Both the position numbers and the translations under genes were made by a program. A stretch of 64,000 nt of DNA from Anisus vortex (taxonomy: Eukaryota; Mollusca; Gastropoda; Planorbidae), in contig OX421495.1 of the NCBI GenBank assembly GCA_949126835.1, forward strand, positions 4,790,011 through 4,854,010, read 5' to 3'. Below, one piece after another: positions 33,279 to 45,160 of the stretch (position 1 is its first letter; every line of letters begins with the position of its first letter). The notes beneath the pieces were generated by a model. The model worked only from the letters and a program-made list of their open reading frames with translations, was not told the origin of the DNA and made no database searches.

Positions 33279-36200
33279 TCACGAGTCCTTGTCCACAGAA
33301 TCATCGTCTGATCGTTTATCTTGGTGAAACTGCAGGTTACCGTTGATAAACAAGCCACCGTTATTTGTACCGCCGTGACCATTTTTTTTCTTCAGTTTGT
33401 ACAGAAGCTCTTTTGTCTTTGGCTGTGTCGGGAATTCTGTCAACTCCAGCCCTTGGCGATTAAACACTTCGGTATCCTCTTGCATGTCATCTAACAGACC
33501 TGGATAAAAAAAAAAGATATAAACTTATAATTTCAATAAGGACTGATTATATGTCCATTAAGTCCAGGGTGCAACATGGAAGAATTGGTTCAAAGATTCA
33601 AAGAGAGGGGCACACCAAGACACTGCCCGAGACCTTGGTGATGGGTCATGCAAGATACAGTAGGCACAGGCACTACACTTCTTTCCCCACTGTGGAATTT
33701 CCCATGGACTATTTACAGGGCAGGAAATGATTGCGTACCCGCACTGTTGCCCGGTAACACAATTACCAGACTATAAGCCATCCAGGCACCCGGCTTGGTG
33801 AGACGGGATTTTTGTGCACATTTCTTCCTCCCCATCCAGTCTTGATGGCTCTCTCCTGTGCAATGATTCTCATATGTCCCCCCATGTATTAGCCCACCAG
33901 TATACTCTTAATGAAAGCATATCAGTGACTTACACACTTAACCAGAAGTACAGAAGTATTTAATAAAGATCAAACGGATATAAAAATAAAATTAGAAACA
34001 TTAAAATGGAAAATCAAAAACGCTTGCGGAAAAAAGAAAAGGATTTTTAGAGGTTTTAATACAAACAAAAACAAGCCACATATTAGTAAGAAAAATCCAA
34101 CCTACATGTAAAGAAAAACAAAAGAAAGAATCTGCCAGTGAAGACTGTACACTTACCAGTTATCTCTAAGTCATATGTTGACAGAGGTCTTTCACCTTCT
34201 ACAATAAACAATATGGAACGTGCTGGCCAGAACAGATGAACCAACACTGCATAGGCCAGAATATCCACTGCATAATTTATACCTGTAAACAGATTATTTA
34301 TATACTATAATACTATATTTTTCTTTTGCTTGTTCATTAAGAAAAAAACAAAATGTAATGTATGTATTCAAGAAAATGTTGTGAGATACATTATACATCC
34401 ATGCTGTGATTTGCAGGCACTGGATTCCTGCCCCTAAATCTAAAGATCCTCAAAACTCTTATCAATTCATGTGTTGTGCTTTGGCTTTATTTCTGATCTG
34501 GAGGTCATCAGCCTGGCAACATGTAATGGAACATAGCATTTAAATGAAAGTATTCTAAACAGAAAAAAAGTACAGAAAAATGTATGAAAACCTACTCACT
34601 TAGAATCGTTTTGTATCTCCATAGAGGTGACACTTGCAGTGTTATGAGAGCCAGGGCTGGGAGATACGAAAACCACACCAGGAAGAAAGCTCCGAAATGC
34701 ATGACAAAGGTCATGTCGTCACGCGTGGTTTGTCCGAATGTCTGCCGCAGCTCATACAAAAACCAAAACATAACAACAACTCTGAAAGCCAATGTGGCAT
34801 ACCCAGGCCATGTTTGCCACTCATCTGTATTTGATATTATGTTGTCAATTTCAACCTGAAAGAAGAATACCCACCAGTATATATTAATAACGGTTATTTA
34901 TATAGCACTTCTACATTAATGACTTGAACATTTTCTTTAAGTATAATAATAAACTATACTAACTAGAACGAAAACATAAGTAATCTATTTCCTATACTTT
35001 TGAGTTATGGCACTTAGAAAAAGATACCATTGTTTGCATTAAGCAAATACCAGTTTAATATAAACTGTACTGTAGGCCTAGTAATAAAAGTATACAATTT
35101 TAAGATGTCATTAAAAGGAATATCTTTCCAATATTTTTGTTCAGAACAAGCAACGTCTTTAATAACACACAAATTGGTCTAAATACATTTGAATGGATGT
35201 TAATGTTATGGTTTTTACAAAATCAGGTTTAAAATGGTTTTAGCCGTTTCGTTTATTTATCCAGTGATCAAAACAGCAATCTGCTGTCTTCTACCATCTA
35301 GTAGGGGTTCTTGTATGTTAATACCTTAGCCTTGTTGTAGTATCTAAGCCTACTCACATGCTATAAAGTGTTTTTGCATAGTTCTATCGCAATGTGTTTT
35401 TTACCATAAACTATTCCTAAAAATATTAATTTTATATATACCGGTAGTAAATAAAATGAAATATATTATACAGTAAAGCTGGGGTCTGCAACAGTCTGAT
35501 AATAGTGTACTGAAGTAGGATTTCTAATTCATTCAGCGCGCCAACACCTAAAATTTCACCCTGCGACACTAAATAATTTCTTGTAGAAAAGACATAAAAT
35601 TGCTTTTTTGAGAGGGGTACTCCGCATGCCATTGAAAATTGCCCTGAGTGCCAAGTCTGGCACACATGTTGTATGTTGCGGACGCCTGCACTAAAGTACA
35701 CTGCATAGTTGCTAGGTCTAGAGCAAACATGAAGAATAAATGTACAGGAAAATATGAAGTAGAAGATATGATTTTATTGTGTCAAGGAAAACAAAATGGT
35801 GGTGAGGTTTTTAACTTTATAGCATTTACTTTTAAACAAACATGTCAAGACAGTTTTGGCTAAGCTCATTTGCCAAAATAAATAGAAAAATAAATACATA
35901 AATACAAAAGCCAGGCTGTTTAAAATTCTACTTTAAAGGAATTTCAACAACCTTAAACTGACTCCTAAGTTCTTTGGTTTGTTACAGATAAAGAAAATAA
36001 AGTAAATAATTAATAACAATGTTCATTTGATACAGATTATATTTTTTTTAAAGAAAAGAACTGAGATAAAAATAATTCGATTATAACAGAGAGACAAGAC
36101 TTACAGATTCACTTAGGTCGACAAAGGAATTAAAAGCAATTGCAATAAGAACACCGATGTGGCCACACCATTAGTAAGCTCCACTTTACCTGCCCTATCA

Positions 36201-38275
36201 ACCACGTGTAACAGAACATAGCACCTAATGAAAGTATTCTTCTGTAAAAGCATTACTTGACAACATACTGGTTGGTTAGTTGGTGTAACTACTAACTTTT
36301 ATTGTCATTCTCACATATTCCACTCAATATAGGACAGGTAAAGTGGTTTTTTCTTTAATTTCAATAGAAACTCTATGCATAGACTCTATCCCTAAGTTAC
36401 ATCATATGAAATAACATATAAGAGTGTTTTCAAGATGAGATCATGAATTACAACAACAAACAGCTACTGGGTACTCACCAAGTTCCAGACGTAAAGAAAG
36501 ACATTGAGTGCTGTGTAAGCGGCCCACATTGTGAATATCACAGACCTCCATTTGAATTGATCCGTAGTTATGCCCAACCCTTTAGCCAAGAGAATCAGCA
36601 AGAGCATGAAAAGGCATTGGGTGGCCAGGTCCAAGAGGGTCCCAATCTTCCCAAGCCACTCGGCTCCTACACCGTTGTAAGCAAAAATACTGACGTGTAT
36701 AAAGTTCATCATTATGCTGAGCAGCTCCCCACAAAGGCAAGCAGTGAACAGCCATGTAATCAGATGGCGCTGTTTGCTCAAAGCATACAGCCAAAGAAGA
36801 AATATTCCTACACAGATCAAAAACGCTATTAAGTAGATCTCAAAGACATCGTGCAGTTCAAAGGAAAACTGGTGCTCAAATGGGTTGAGGCCCTTGACGG
36901 AAGGGTTCCCGTTCACCAGCCAAATGTCATAGTTCAAAACCAACTCTGCATCGTAGCTTGTTTGCCATTCACACTTCTTTCCCCCTGTTGAGTCTCTGTA
37001 GCATGAAACAAAACTCAAATACCAAAATCTGAAAAACAAAAAGTATTTTTATAGTCAATCTGATTCTTTTTAAATGGCATTGTATCGATGGACAAAAAAA
37101 AACAATAGTCTGCTATATATGTAGTCGTGTCAACAGTTTTTAATTGAATTTAAATATATATTAAGACCACAAGGGAAAAAACATTTTGTAATTTTTCAAG
37201 TTATGGCCCCAATCATATATCTATATATATAAAGTAGACTGTGTGTGTGCTCAACCAATCATATTAGAAGTTCATTTTAGGACACATGACCTTATTGTCT
37301 CAAATTATACTTTTGCGATTTCAGCTCGGACATGTGTCTTCACTAGCATAGTTGATAACGTAACGAACTGTCATGCGGGTGACCCGGGTTCGATTCTCCA
37401 GTTAGTCTATACCTTTTTTCTACCATTTTTTTTATATATTTCAATTAATATTACCTTTAAAAAAAATAATTGTACATCTACAAGCAACACCTGGCAATTT
37501 AGATTTTTGTTAAATAAAAAGACGCCTATTTTTTTACAATACAATATACCAGTATAGCTTACATGTCTTAAGTGAAAAAAAATAATTTATTTTTTAGATC
37601 TAGATTCTATTGCTTTCTGTTCATTGTTGTTGATTATCTGTAGCTAAGCCTGTTTTATCCCCCCCCCCCCCCCCCCGGGCGATGCCAGTGAATTTAGCTT
37701 GTATTATATAAAAATAAAGTCATACATAGTATGATAAGTATGTAAGCTACTGAACTATTTTTCAAGTGAAACAAAATTAGCAATAACCATAGGAAAATTA
37801 GAAAAGAAAAAATCCCTGTTCAATAAAAAAGAAAAAGAGGCATAGATAGGCCTTTATTTTAAGTGGAAAAACTCTAAACTCTATTTTAAGTGGAAAAACT
37901 CTAAACTACAAAGTGTGACTGTCTTTTTTTCCTGTGTGGTCTTCATATAATGTGTCCAGGTGTCTGTGATGCAGTGATGTATAAATAATTGCCTTGCAGT
38001 GGAGCAATAGTGTTTGACATATGCTGACTGTTTTTACCATACTGTAAAGAGGCTTGGGCTAAGTAAGACCAAAACCCCAGCCTGCACACTATATTGGCTC
38101 AACATCTGCAGGGTTAGGGATGAAGTTAAAATGGGTTAAAATGAAGTCAGCTTAAAATGCTTGGATTAATAATGGACTTTTTATCAGGCCAATGCTGATA
38201 GGGGTTGACATGGTTGAGCTAACTTATACTTGATTATTGCAGCTCAAACATATAGGTCATATATATATGGGCCTT

Positions 38276-38311
<36 letters not shown>

Positions 38312-41300
38312 TTCTTGTATGATAAATGGTATGATAGTGTGCGTGAATGTCTATTGTGTTTGAGTACAAATGGTTCTTTAATATTGTTTTAGGTATGCTG
38401 AAAAAACGGAATTTATGTAATCAAGTCAATTTTCCATTCATTTGGATCAATAAAGCAATCTTATCTTATCTTATCTTATTTATAATCCTAATCCTATGGT
38501 TATATTATATTATATTTATATAGAGTTTATAAAAAAAATTGTCTTAATATTAATGCTTTATCAATAAGCTTGACACTTGTCGTCTTATAATATATCTTCT
38601 ACATTTTTATATAAATATATATAGGCCTATATATTATATATATATATAATATACATACATGCAACAACAAAGGACAAAAGCAATAAATTATTTATTTTGC
38701 ATTTACAATATTTATAACGGAGTGATTATTCGCACAGTTATTCATATAACGCTAAGCGTTATATGAAGATTTCTAGCTGCAGATAACGCTTGGCGTTAAT
38801 CAAAGATTCGCACAGGTCTTCAAATTCTACTCACGCATGCGCATAATCGTTTGTCTTTCCCTATTGGCTTATATACTGTTTGTTGTAAAGATTGAATAAG
38901 ATTTTGTGGCCTAATGGTTAGTGCTGTCAGCTGGCAACCAGGGTATCGCAAGTTCTACCCCATCTATCTCCCCTTATATTTTTAATTTTTTTGTATTCAA
39001 TTTGAGTAAAATGGATACGTAAATTCGGTAAATACATTAATATTTTGTAAGTAACCATTAGTCATTGTCAGCCAGAAAATACAATAGCTGACTCCTAAGT
39101 CTAAATGAGACTTTTTCTTACGATAAATGGTATGATAGTGATAATAATAATAGTTCTAAAGTGTGCGCAAATGTCTAGGCCTATTTCTATTGACTATTAC
39201 TATTGGGCTTGAGTACAAATGGTTCTTTAAATTTAATATTGTTTTAAGTGTGCTGAAAGACAGAATTTATGAAATCAAGTCAATTTCCATTTTTTGGATC
39301 AATAAAGTAATCTTATCTAATAATTAATTTAAACAAAAAGGTTAGGCCTATTTAGCCTAGATGTTAGTATTAGTAGGCTATTGTTAGGGTCAATACTTTA
39401 AGTCAAATTCAAATAGGGTTAGCCCACCCCCTTCTAGCTAGGAATATGATCCTAAATAATACATACACTATAGATTAGTATGCCTTTAGGCTACTTTAAT
39501 TATAAAAGATAATAAGTATATTAATAAGTTAATATAAGTCATAAGTATAGCGTTATATGAACAGTTCTTCGAATAACGCTTCCCTATTTATAATAAGGCA
39601 GGTTTCACAAAATGGCCACCAAAGGGTTACCTTTTTTTCAATATTTGAAAAAAAATAATTTTATGTATAAAATGCTTTCTTTTTTACATGTTTGTGTTTA
39701 TATGTAATAAAAGTATCAGCAAAATCAATGTTGTGAGTTTTTATTTTATTTTAGTGTTGTTTATTATATTTTTTATGGTGTTCCACGTAATCAATCTTGC
39801 AGATCCCAATTCCCCTTTTTTTGTACCTACTTTAAAAGTTTTAATTAAAAGTATATAAAATCAAAATTTACGCGATTTCTGAATGTTTTTCATTTACACA
39901 TATATTATAATATGCTACACTTGCATTGAAAGTCGTTACAGATGTTTATTTTTTTTTAAAATATATATTTTAAATCTCCTATTTTTTTACATCGCGTCTG
40001 TAAGAATTTCTCCATTCACGGCCCTAGGCCTAAAATTCGATCTAAAAATATATAAGTCACTGTAGATTTCTAAAACTTTCCAAATTTAACCCAAATATAT
40101 ATTTATTCATAAATACGGCATTATTTTTAAATATTCTGCCACAAATTTCAGTTTATACCCCACTAAATCATATATGTTCATTACGAAAACGTGATCGGGA
40201 GGCAGAATTTTACGTGAAACACACAAAGTTGAATCGATTTTTCGTTAATTTTCAAATGCGCTCGAGTTAATTTTAACATATAAATCCAATCAGATGGCCG
40301 TTTTGTTCTATTTGATACATTTGCCGACTCAAAAAATACGTTTTTCAATTTAATATTAATATTTTACCCGTGTCTGCGAGATATGTGGCATCCAGGTTGC
40401 GTTGAATACAGCCGAGGACCACGCCGCTCGGCCGTTACCGATAATTTACTCTAAAACGCTATTACGCATTTTATTTTGGATTTCCAAGTTCTAAATTACG
40501 ATATAAATAAACACAGCAATATTATTAAATGTTTTAAAACTAAATTTACGCGAACGGTAATTGTTTAAACGTAAAAAACATATCTCTCCACGCTTTTCAC
40601 TAACACAACGTTTTAAGAACAAAATGGCCGCCATTTTGTTTATTTCCGAGTTTCAACGCAACCTCTGGCCTATGACCCCAGGATGCAAAATTATTAGTTA
40701 ATTTGTGAAATTAATAACAAAATACAACACAAATGATGATATTTTACGTTTTATAAGTTTATTTTTCATAAAAAAAAAAAAAAAACACAATATTGTAGGT
40801 TTTAATAATATTTTGCAGCTGTTTAGTCTTGTGTATTTTTTAGCGCCGGCAACAATTCTGCCGACGAAATTTCCCGATCTTAAAATTATTAACTATAAAA
40901 CATTGGAAAGTCAGCTGATTTTCTAACCTTCATATTCGGATTCCTCAGTTTCTAGGCTTTAAAATGATATATAATACAGTAATAAAGCTTTAAATATTTT
41001 TTTGTAAAAAAAAGGGAACTTTTGAAAACCTTATTGTGAAACCTGCCATAACCTATTTAGAAACTAACCTTGGTCGCTGGACATCACGTATTTTGTACGT
41101 AAACTGGTAACCAGGAACAATATTAGCAGGATTATCCTCATCAATACAAAGTTTGTTCACAGGACATGGTACTTTTCTTAAAAAGTCTTCAACTCCATTT
41201 TGTTTGCAAATGTAATCAAAAGCTATTTGGTCAATTTTATGGAACATGGCAGAACAGACTGATTCAGTTGTAAATGAGCTGTTTCCATAGAAATCTAAAA

Positions 41301-41553
41301 AGTATTCACTGTCAACCACAACTAATTGGATATGTTTGTTTGATGTTTTTGAATTAGCACTCGTAATATTACCATAAATGTAACCTTGTGTGTTTTCCAA
41401 TTCCTTGGGGTCTGTTTTCTGAAAACCAAATTTTGTCAGAAATAGAAAAAATTCCTTGCTGTGCCAAACTCCTGTTAGATGCAAACAGCTTATTGGTGGC
41501 AACAAAGTAACCATAAAAATTGTAATATATATTAAATGAACCATGGCGAACAT
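33279..41553 (-). CDS. GPR180/TMEM145-like 7-TM protein
   Basis: A secretory-pathway or surface seven-helix protein of the rhodopsin-like GPCR TM domain family (PF10192; GOST-type, GPR180/TMEM145). Coding exons on the minus strand: 41553-41069, 37028-36479, 34855-34600, 34282-34157 and 33499-33279; phases join to 545 codons plus TGA. Exon 1: signal peptide MFAMVHLIYITIFMV..., then a luminal domain with DTQGYIYG-like NTQGYIYGN and PGYQFTY. Exon 2: HDVFEIYLIAFLICVG (TM1), NFIHVSIFAYNGVGAEWLGK, LLLILLAKGLGITT. Exon 3: DEWQTWPGYATLAFRVV and LVWFSYLPALALITLQVSPLWRY. Exon 4: SINYAVDILAYAVLVHLFWPAR. Exon 5: a hydrophilic cytoplasmic tail. Start at ATG 41553 or 41544; the second has the better GCCATGG context. 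Which of GPR180 or TMEM145 is the orthologue is not decided. Confidence 0.88.
33500..34156. other. Receptor intron 4
   Basis: No nameable repeat. 33590-33880 is GC-richer and may be an old insertion. Confidence 0.4.
35479..35688 (-). mobile_element. hAT-type MITE in receptor intron 2, with TSD
   Basis: Starts CTGGGGTCTGCAAC and ends GTTGCGGACGCCTG. On the minus strand it carries GTGCCAGACTTGGCACTCAG and TTTTCAATGGCATGCG, the family also seen at 5053, 15848 and 58810. Flanks CAGTAAAG (35471-35478) and CACTAAAG (35689-35696) match at 7 of 8. Confidence 0.82.
37240..37420 (+). mobile_element. tRNA-like SINE candidate in receptor intron 1
   Basis: A B-box-like GGGTTCGATTCTCC at about 37386 is preceded by CTAGCATAGTTGATAACGTA, which could be the A-box region. 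Not part of SINE-A or SINE-B. No second copy seen in this window. Confidence 0.4.
38270..38660. repeat. AT microsatellites and LINE-like tail
   Basis: (TA)n tracts at about 38273-38310 and 38615-38652. Between them, 38310-38482 is another copy of the tail seen at 17815: ATAAATGGTATGATAGTGTG, TGGATCAATAAAGCAATC, (TTATC)n. Confidence 0.7.
38715..39590. mobile_element. Possible TIR element with ATAACGC arms
   Basis: The left arm ATTCGCACAGTTATTCATAT followed by AACGCT, and the right arm (about 39545-39583, AGCGTTATATGAACAG...GAATAACGCTTCC), are imperfect inverted repeats. The left arm also contains the palindrome ATAACGCTAAGCGTTAT. The interior holds a tRNA-like fragment (38900) and a LINE-like tail (39065-39318). 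Confidence 0.4.
38900..38975 (+). mobile_element. tRNA-like SINE fragment
   Basis: GTGGCCTAATGGTTAGTGCTG resembles an A box and GCAAGTTCTACCCCATC a B box, spaced as in a tRNA head. Too eroded to assign to a family. It is not a tRNA gene: no acceptor-stem pairing was seen. Confidence 0.4.
39597..41047. mobile_element. TIR element ending beside receptor exon-1 donor
   Basis: GGCAGGTTTCACAA (39597-39610) is exactly inverted at 41034-41047. About 1451 bp. The interior has no transposase but includes a second inverted pair around AGGTTGCGTTGAA (about 40395 and 40655). Flanks share ATAA. Only 21 bp of intron remain between its right end and the exon-1 splice donor at 41068. Confidence 0.65.
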
Positions 41554-42660
41554 CCGTAAATCATCCAAATATGTTATTTAATATACTGAGTATTAAAAAA
41601 ACCGTTACAAAGTCTCACATATTGCCGTTCACCGCATTTCACTAGGTATAAACACATCAAAACGGCCATTTATTAGGCTATATTTTTGTGTGACACTGTG
41701 ACTTCCGTCAACTAAACTCAGCACGTCACTTTTATATTTCGCCAATAAATATATTCATATATTGATATATATATTGATATATATTGATTCAGAAATAAAT
41801 TCAATACAGTTAACAAAAACTACCAAAAAAAAATTAATTTTCACTACAGATCTATTTTAAATGGCTTAAACAGGTGACAAAAAATGTAGCTCTTCTGAAT
41901 TCACAACAAGCTGTTGTCGCCAATATAAAAAAAAAGAGATGGACGTCGGTCATTAATTATTTCTGCAACATACGGATACGACTACGACTCGTGGGCTCAT
42001 GACAAACACTTTGAAACAAATGACAAATGGTAGACTAGATCTAAATGCTATTTCAGCATTTTGCTGTTTTTTTTTTTTTTATAGGCCTACATTTATTAGA
42101 CAGACTTTTGAGTTCTCTTTTCTTCAGTAATTTTTATAATATAAGTTAAGGATGGAATCGTGCATAAACTTAGTTCCTCTACCTCTACTTCATCTATTTA
42201 TCCCCCTACTTTTTGCCACCCTTAGGCTACCTATTGTACATCTCCCTACTTTACACCACATAATAGCTAAGCTTATTCTTCTTCTATTAGCCAGTCTGCA
42301 GAGCAGTGGCTTTTTTTTCAAACCCCGCAGTTCAAGAGAGTTTTTGGTTTTGCGCCCAGCACCTGTGAGTGAGAAAATCATAGCGATAAAATAAAACGGA
42401 AGTTCATAGTACAAAAGAGAATCGGTAATTCAGAAAATAAGTCATTCGAGTCATCAAATAGCAGAAATATTAAAGCATGCGGTCCATCTTATTAAAGTCT
42501 TTGGAGTCTTTGGTGTGAGCAGCAATTCTCTTTGATGAAGATTAACAAAACGCTAACAGGAGTAGGCCTAGTCATACTGAAGAACACCAGCAGTCCATCT
42601 TGAGCTATAGGCTAGATATAACGCTGCAGAATAGCCTTATTTAAATTTAAAGACCAAGTG
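41554..42660. other. Receptor upstream region
   Basis: Presumed promoter and 5' UTR of the minus-strand receptor gene, but no TATA box or start site can be fixed. Short frames at 42150-42415 lack domains. Confidence 0.35.
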
Positions 42661-42664
42661 AAGA

Positions 42665-43105
42665 GCTTTTTACTCACTTTCTTCTAACTCGCACTGTCTG
42701 TCTGTCTGCTTGGATGGTTGGTGCTTGGATGCTTGATTGTTAGCAAAACTTTGCATCAATTTTTCGACCACTTCCCGTCGTCCAATCGAGCTTTTCGGAT
42801 ATGTTCGTTTTTACAAAGTAAATAGAATTAAAACGACACAATGTATCTTTTTATTCCCTTTCTTTTAACTCGCACTGTCTGTCTGTCTTCTTGGTTAGTT
42901 TGTTGCTTGGATGTTTGATTGTTAGCAAAACTTTGCATCGATTTTTCGACCACTTCCCGTCGTCCAATCGAGCTGAAACTATGGCAGCAGACTTGTCCCG
43001 ACTAACAATACATTCTATCAAATTTTCAGCATCATATCCTTTGGAATAGTCACGAATTCCTTCGACCAATTTGCGAATCGAAGAGTATATTTCACGTAAA
43101 TTATG
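42665..43105 (-). repeat. Interspersed repeat X, two partial copies
   Basis: Two consecutive pieces (about 42673-42780 and 42853-43080) share TAACTCGCACTGTCTGTCTG, TTAGCAAAACTTTGCATC and TTTTTCGACCACTTCCCGTC. The second continues with GCAGACTTGTCCCGACTAAC. A third copy lies at 49063-49400. Family unknown. Minus-strand frames of about 70 aa across it are remnants or chance. Confidence 0.7.
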
Positions 43106-43388
43106 GCTGCAAAAACATTGTTTTTATGGGTTAGTTTATTTTTATTAAAATTGAGCTAACATTTGATTTTGAGAGTAAATAATTTAAAGTATTCAGTTTC
43201 CAATGGCTAAATCATTTATATAAAATATTAAACATAACTTTTAAATAATAAGTTCAATATCACTATTTAAATTTTTGTTTTTGGGGAAGAAAATCCAAAT
43301 CCATCCATTGGAAATGTTTAATTTCTGGCAACTAAAGGGACGTTACGGCGTTAATTAGAAGCTCGTGTAGGGAATATTTATTTATATT
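43106..43388. other. Gene-free spacer
   Basis: AT-rich; nothing recognised. Confidence 0.4.
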
Positions 43389-43606
43389 GCCACATGTTCT
43401 GAATATATTGCCACCTGTTTTGAATCTATTGCCACGTGTTTTGAATCTATTGCCATGTGTTTTGATCTATTGCCACGTGTTTTGAATATATTGCCACGTT
43501 TTTTTTAAATATATTGCCACGTTTTTTGAATCTATTGCCACGTGTTTTGAATCTATCGCAACGTGTTTTGAATCTATTGCCACGTGATTTGAATCTATTG
43601 CCACGT
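43389..43606. repeat. 21-bp minisatellite, left half
   Basis: About ten units of GAATCTATTGCCACGTGTTTT (21 bp) with point variants (GAATATA, CGTTTTTT). The array stops at ACGT where a TIR transposon begins; identical units resume at 47396. Confidence 0.92.
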
Positions 43607-44649
43607 CGTCCCCTCAGTATTATCTTGTTCTATGTCGTCAGACTATAGTTTTGAGAAAAATGCACTTGAAGTTTCAGAAGACCACAATCAGCCCAAAATT
43701 AATGTTGCAAGTAATTTTGTGTTCATAATATCTTTAAGTCCCTTATAATATACCCTTTTAATAGCTATTTATACAACTTTTGTGTATTTTTTGTTCAAAA
43801 TATCGATTTTTCACTTTTGAGATAGAACAAAATACACATTTTTTTTTCAAAGTCCAAAATTGTATAATGTTCTATGTCAATTTTTTCCCCAAATGTATAT
43901 TAATTATTGTCCATGATTAATTATAAGGTAAAATATCAACATTTTGATTACAAATGTATTTGGAGTGTTTGTTTTAATACATCCAACATTACTAGAAATG
44001 AATATTATTCTCTTGGTCACCCACCACATCAAGTTAGCTTAGAAGAAATTCTATAGGTACTCCTTTAAAATCAATTTTACCTCAACTAGCTCCAAACTAT
44101 TTTACTTTACTAGGCCTAGTACTAATTATTCACAAAATAAAATATAGCCTTCAGTTTAATTAACTTGACTTAATTAATTGTTGTACTATTATTAAAATAT
44201 TATTATTATCTGGTAGGGTATGTAAGTTGTCCACAAGAAGATAAATTGTAATAGTTTGAATTGTTTTCAGACCTGGCTTGATATTATTGATAATAAAACC
44301 TTGATATTATGTTTACTAAGATTAAACTGATATTATGATTCAATTACATCATAAAGATAATATTTGAAATACTGTATTATTTATGGTACTAGCATCCACT
44401 GTTCCGATTAATGAAGGAGTTAATTACTCAAACTTTCCTAAGCCTGGAGCAAAACAAGCTAGATTTTCCAATTGCACTGTTACAAACATAATTTAACACA
44501 ATTTAGTTTTGCACCAATGCATTTCACAATACATTGTATATTTATTATGTGTGCAAACAACATTACAAATAGAATTAGAATTTGATATTGAAAATAAATT
44601 TTAAAATGCAATATACTCAATCAAGACTAACTAAAACAAAACTATATAC

Positions 44650-45160
44650 CCTAAAAGCAAATACAGTGTAATAATACAGAGAAATTTCAATACACTGAAT
44701 GAATATTGTAATCAAAACAATAACTAAAAGCAAATAAAGTGTAATAATGAAAATAGAGATGAAAAGTTCAATACAATGAATGTATAATGTGAAGCCGGCT
44801 GGTCCAGTGTTTATTTCACCGGACTGTCAACCAAAAAACCAACGAACATGTCGCGGGTTCTATCCCTGCCACCATGCAGGAGTTTTGGGCCTAGTGGACG
44901 TAATAAGGTTCCATCTAGAGGGAATGTATGTTAACTTATAAGATAACGCTAATATAGTGTAATAATGAAAATAGAGATGAAAAGTTCAATACATTGAATG
45001 AATAATGTAATCAAACCAAAAACTAAAATCATATATAATGAAAATAGAGATGAAAAATTCAATACATTGAATGAATAATGTAATCAAACCAAAAACTAAA
45101 AGCAAATATAGTTTAATAATGAAAATAGAGATGAAAAGTCCAATACATCGCAGTCAGTAC
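44650..45160. repeat. Degenerate ~77-bp tandem repeat
   Basis: Repeats of ATGAAAATAGAGATGAAAA(G/A)TTCAATACA(T/A)TGAATG, with AATGTAATCAAA and AACTAAAAGCAAATA between, interrupted by the SINE-B copy. Confidence 0.75.
44790..44950 (+). mobile_element. SINE-B copy
   Basis: GCCGGCTGGTCCAGTGTTTA, ACCGGACTGTCAACCAA, TCGCGGGTTCTATCCCTGCC (B box), TGCAGGAGTTTTGGGCCTAG, GGACGTAATAA. The 3' hairpin is eroded in this copy. Confidence 0.85.

Noticed and set aside
36582..36832. Plus-strand frames over receptor exon 2
   Set aside because: They are antisense to a well-supported transmembrane exon with proper splice sites.
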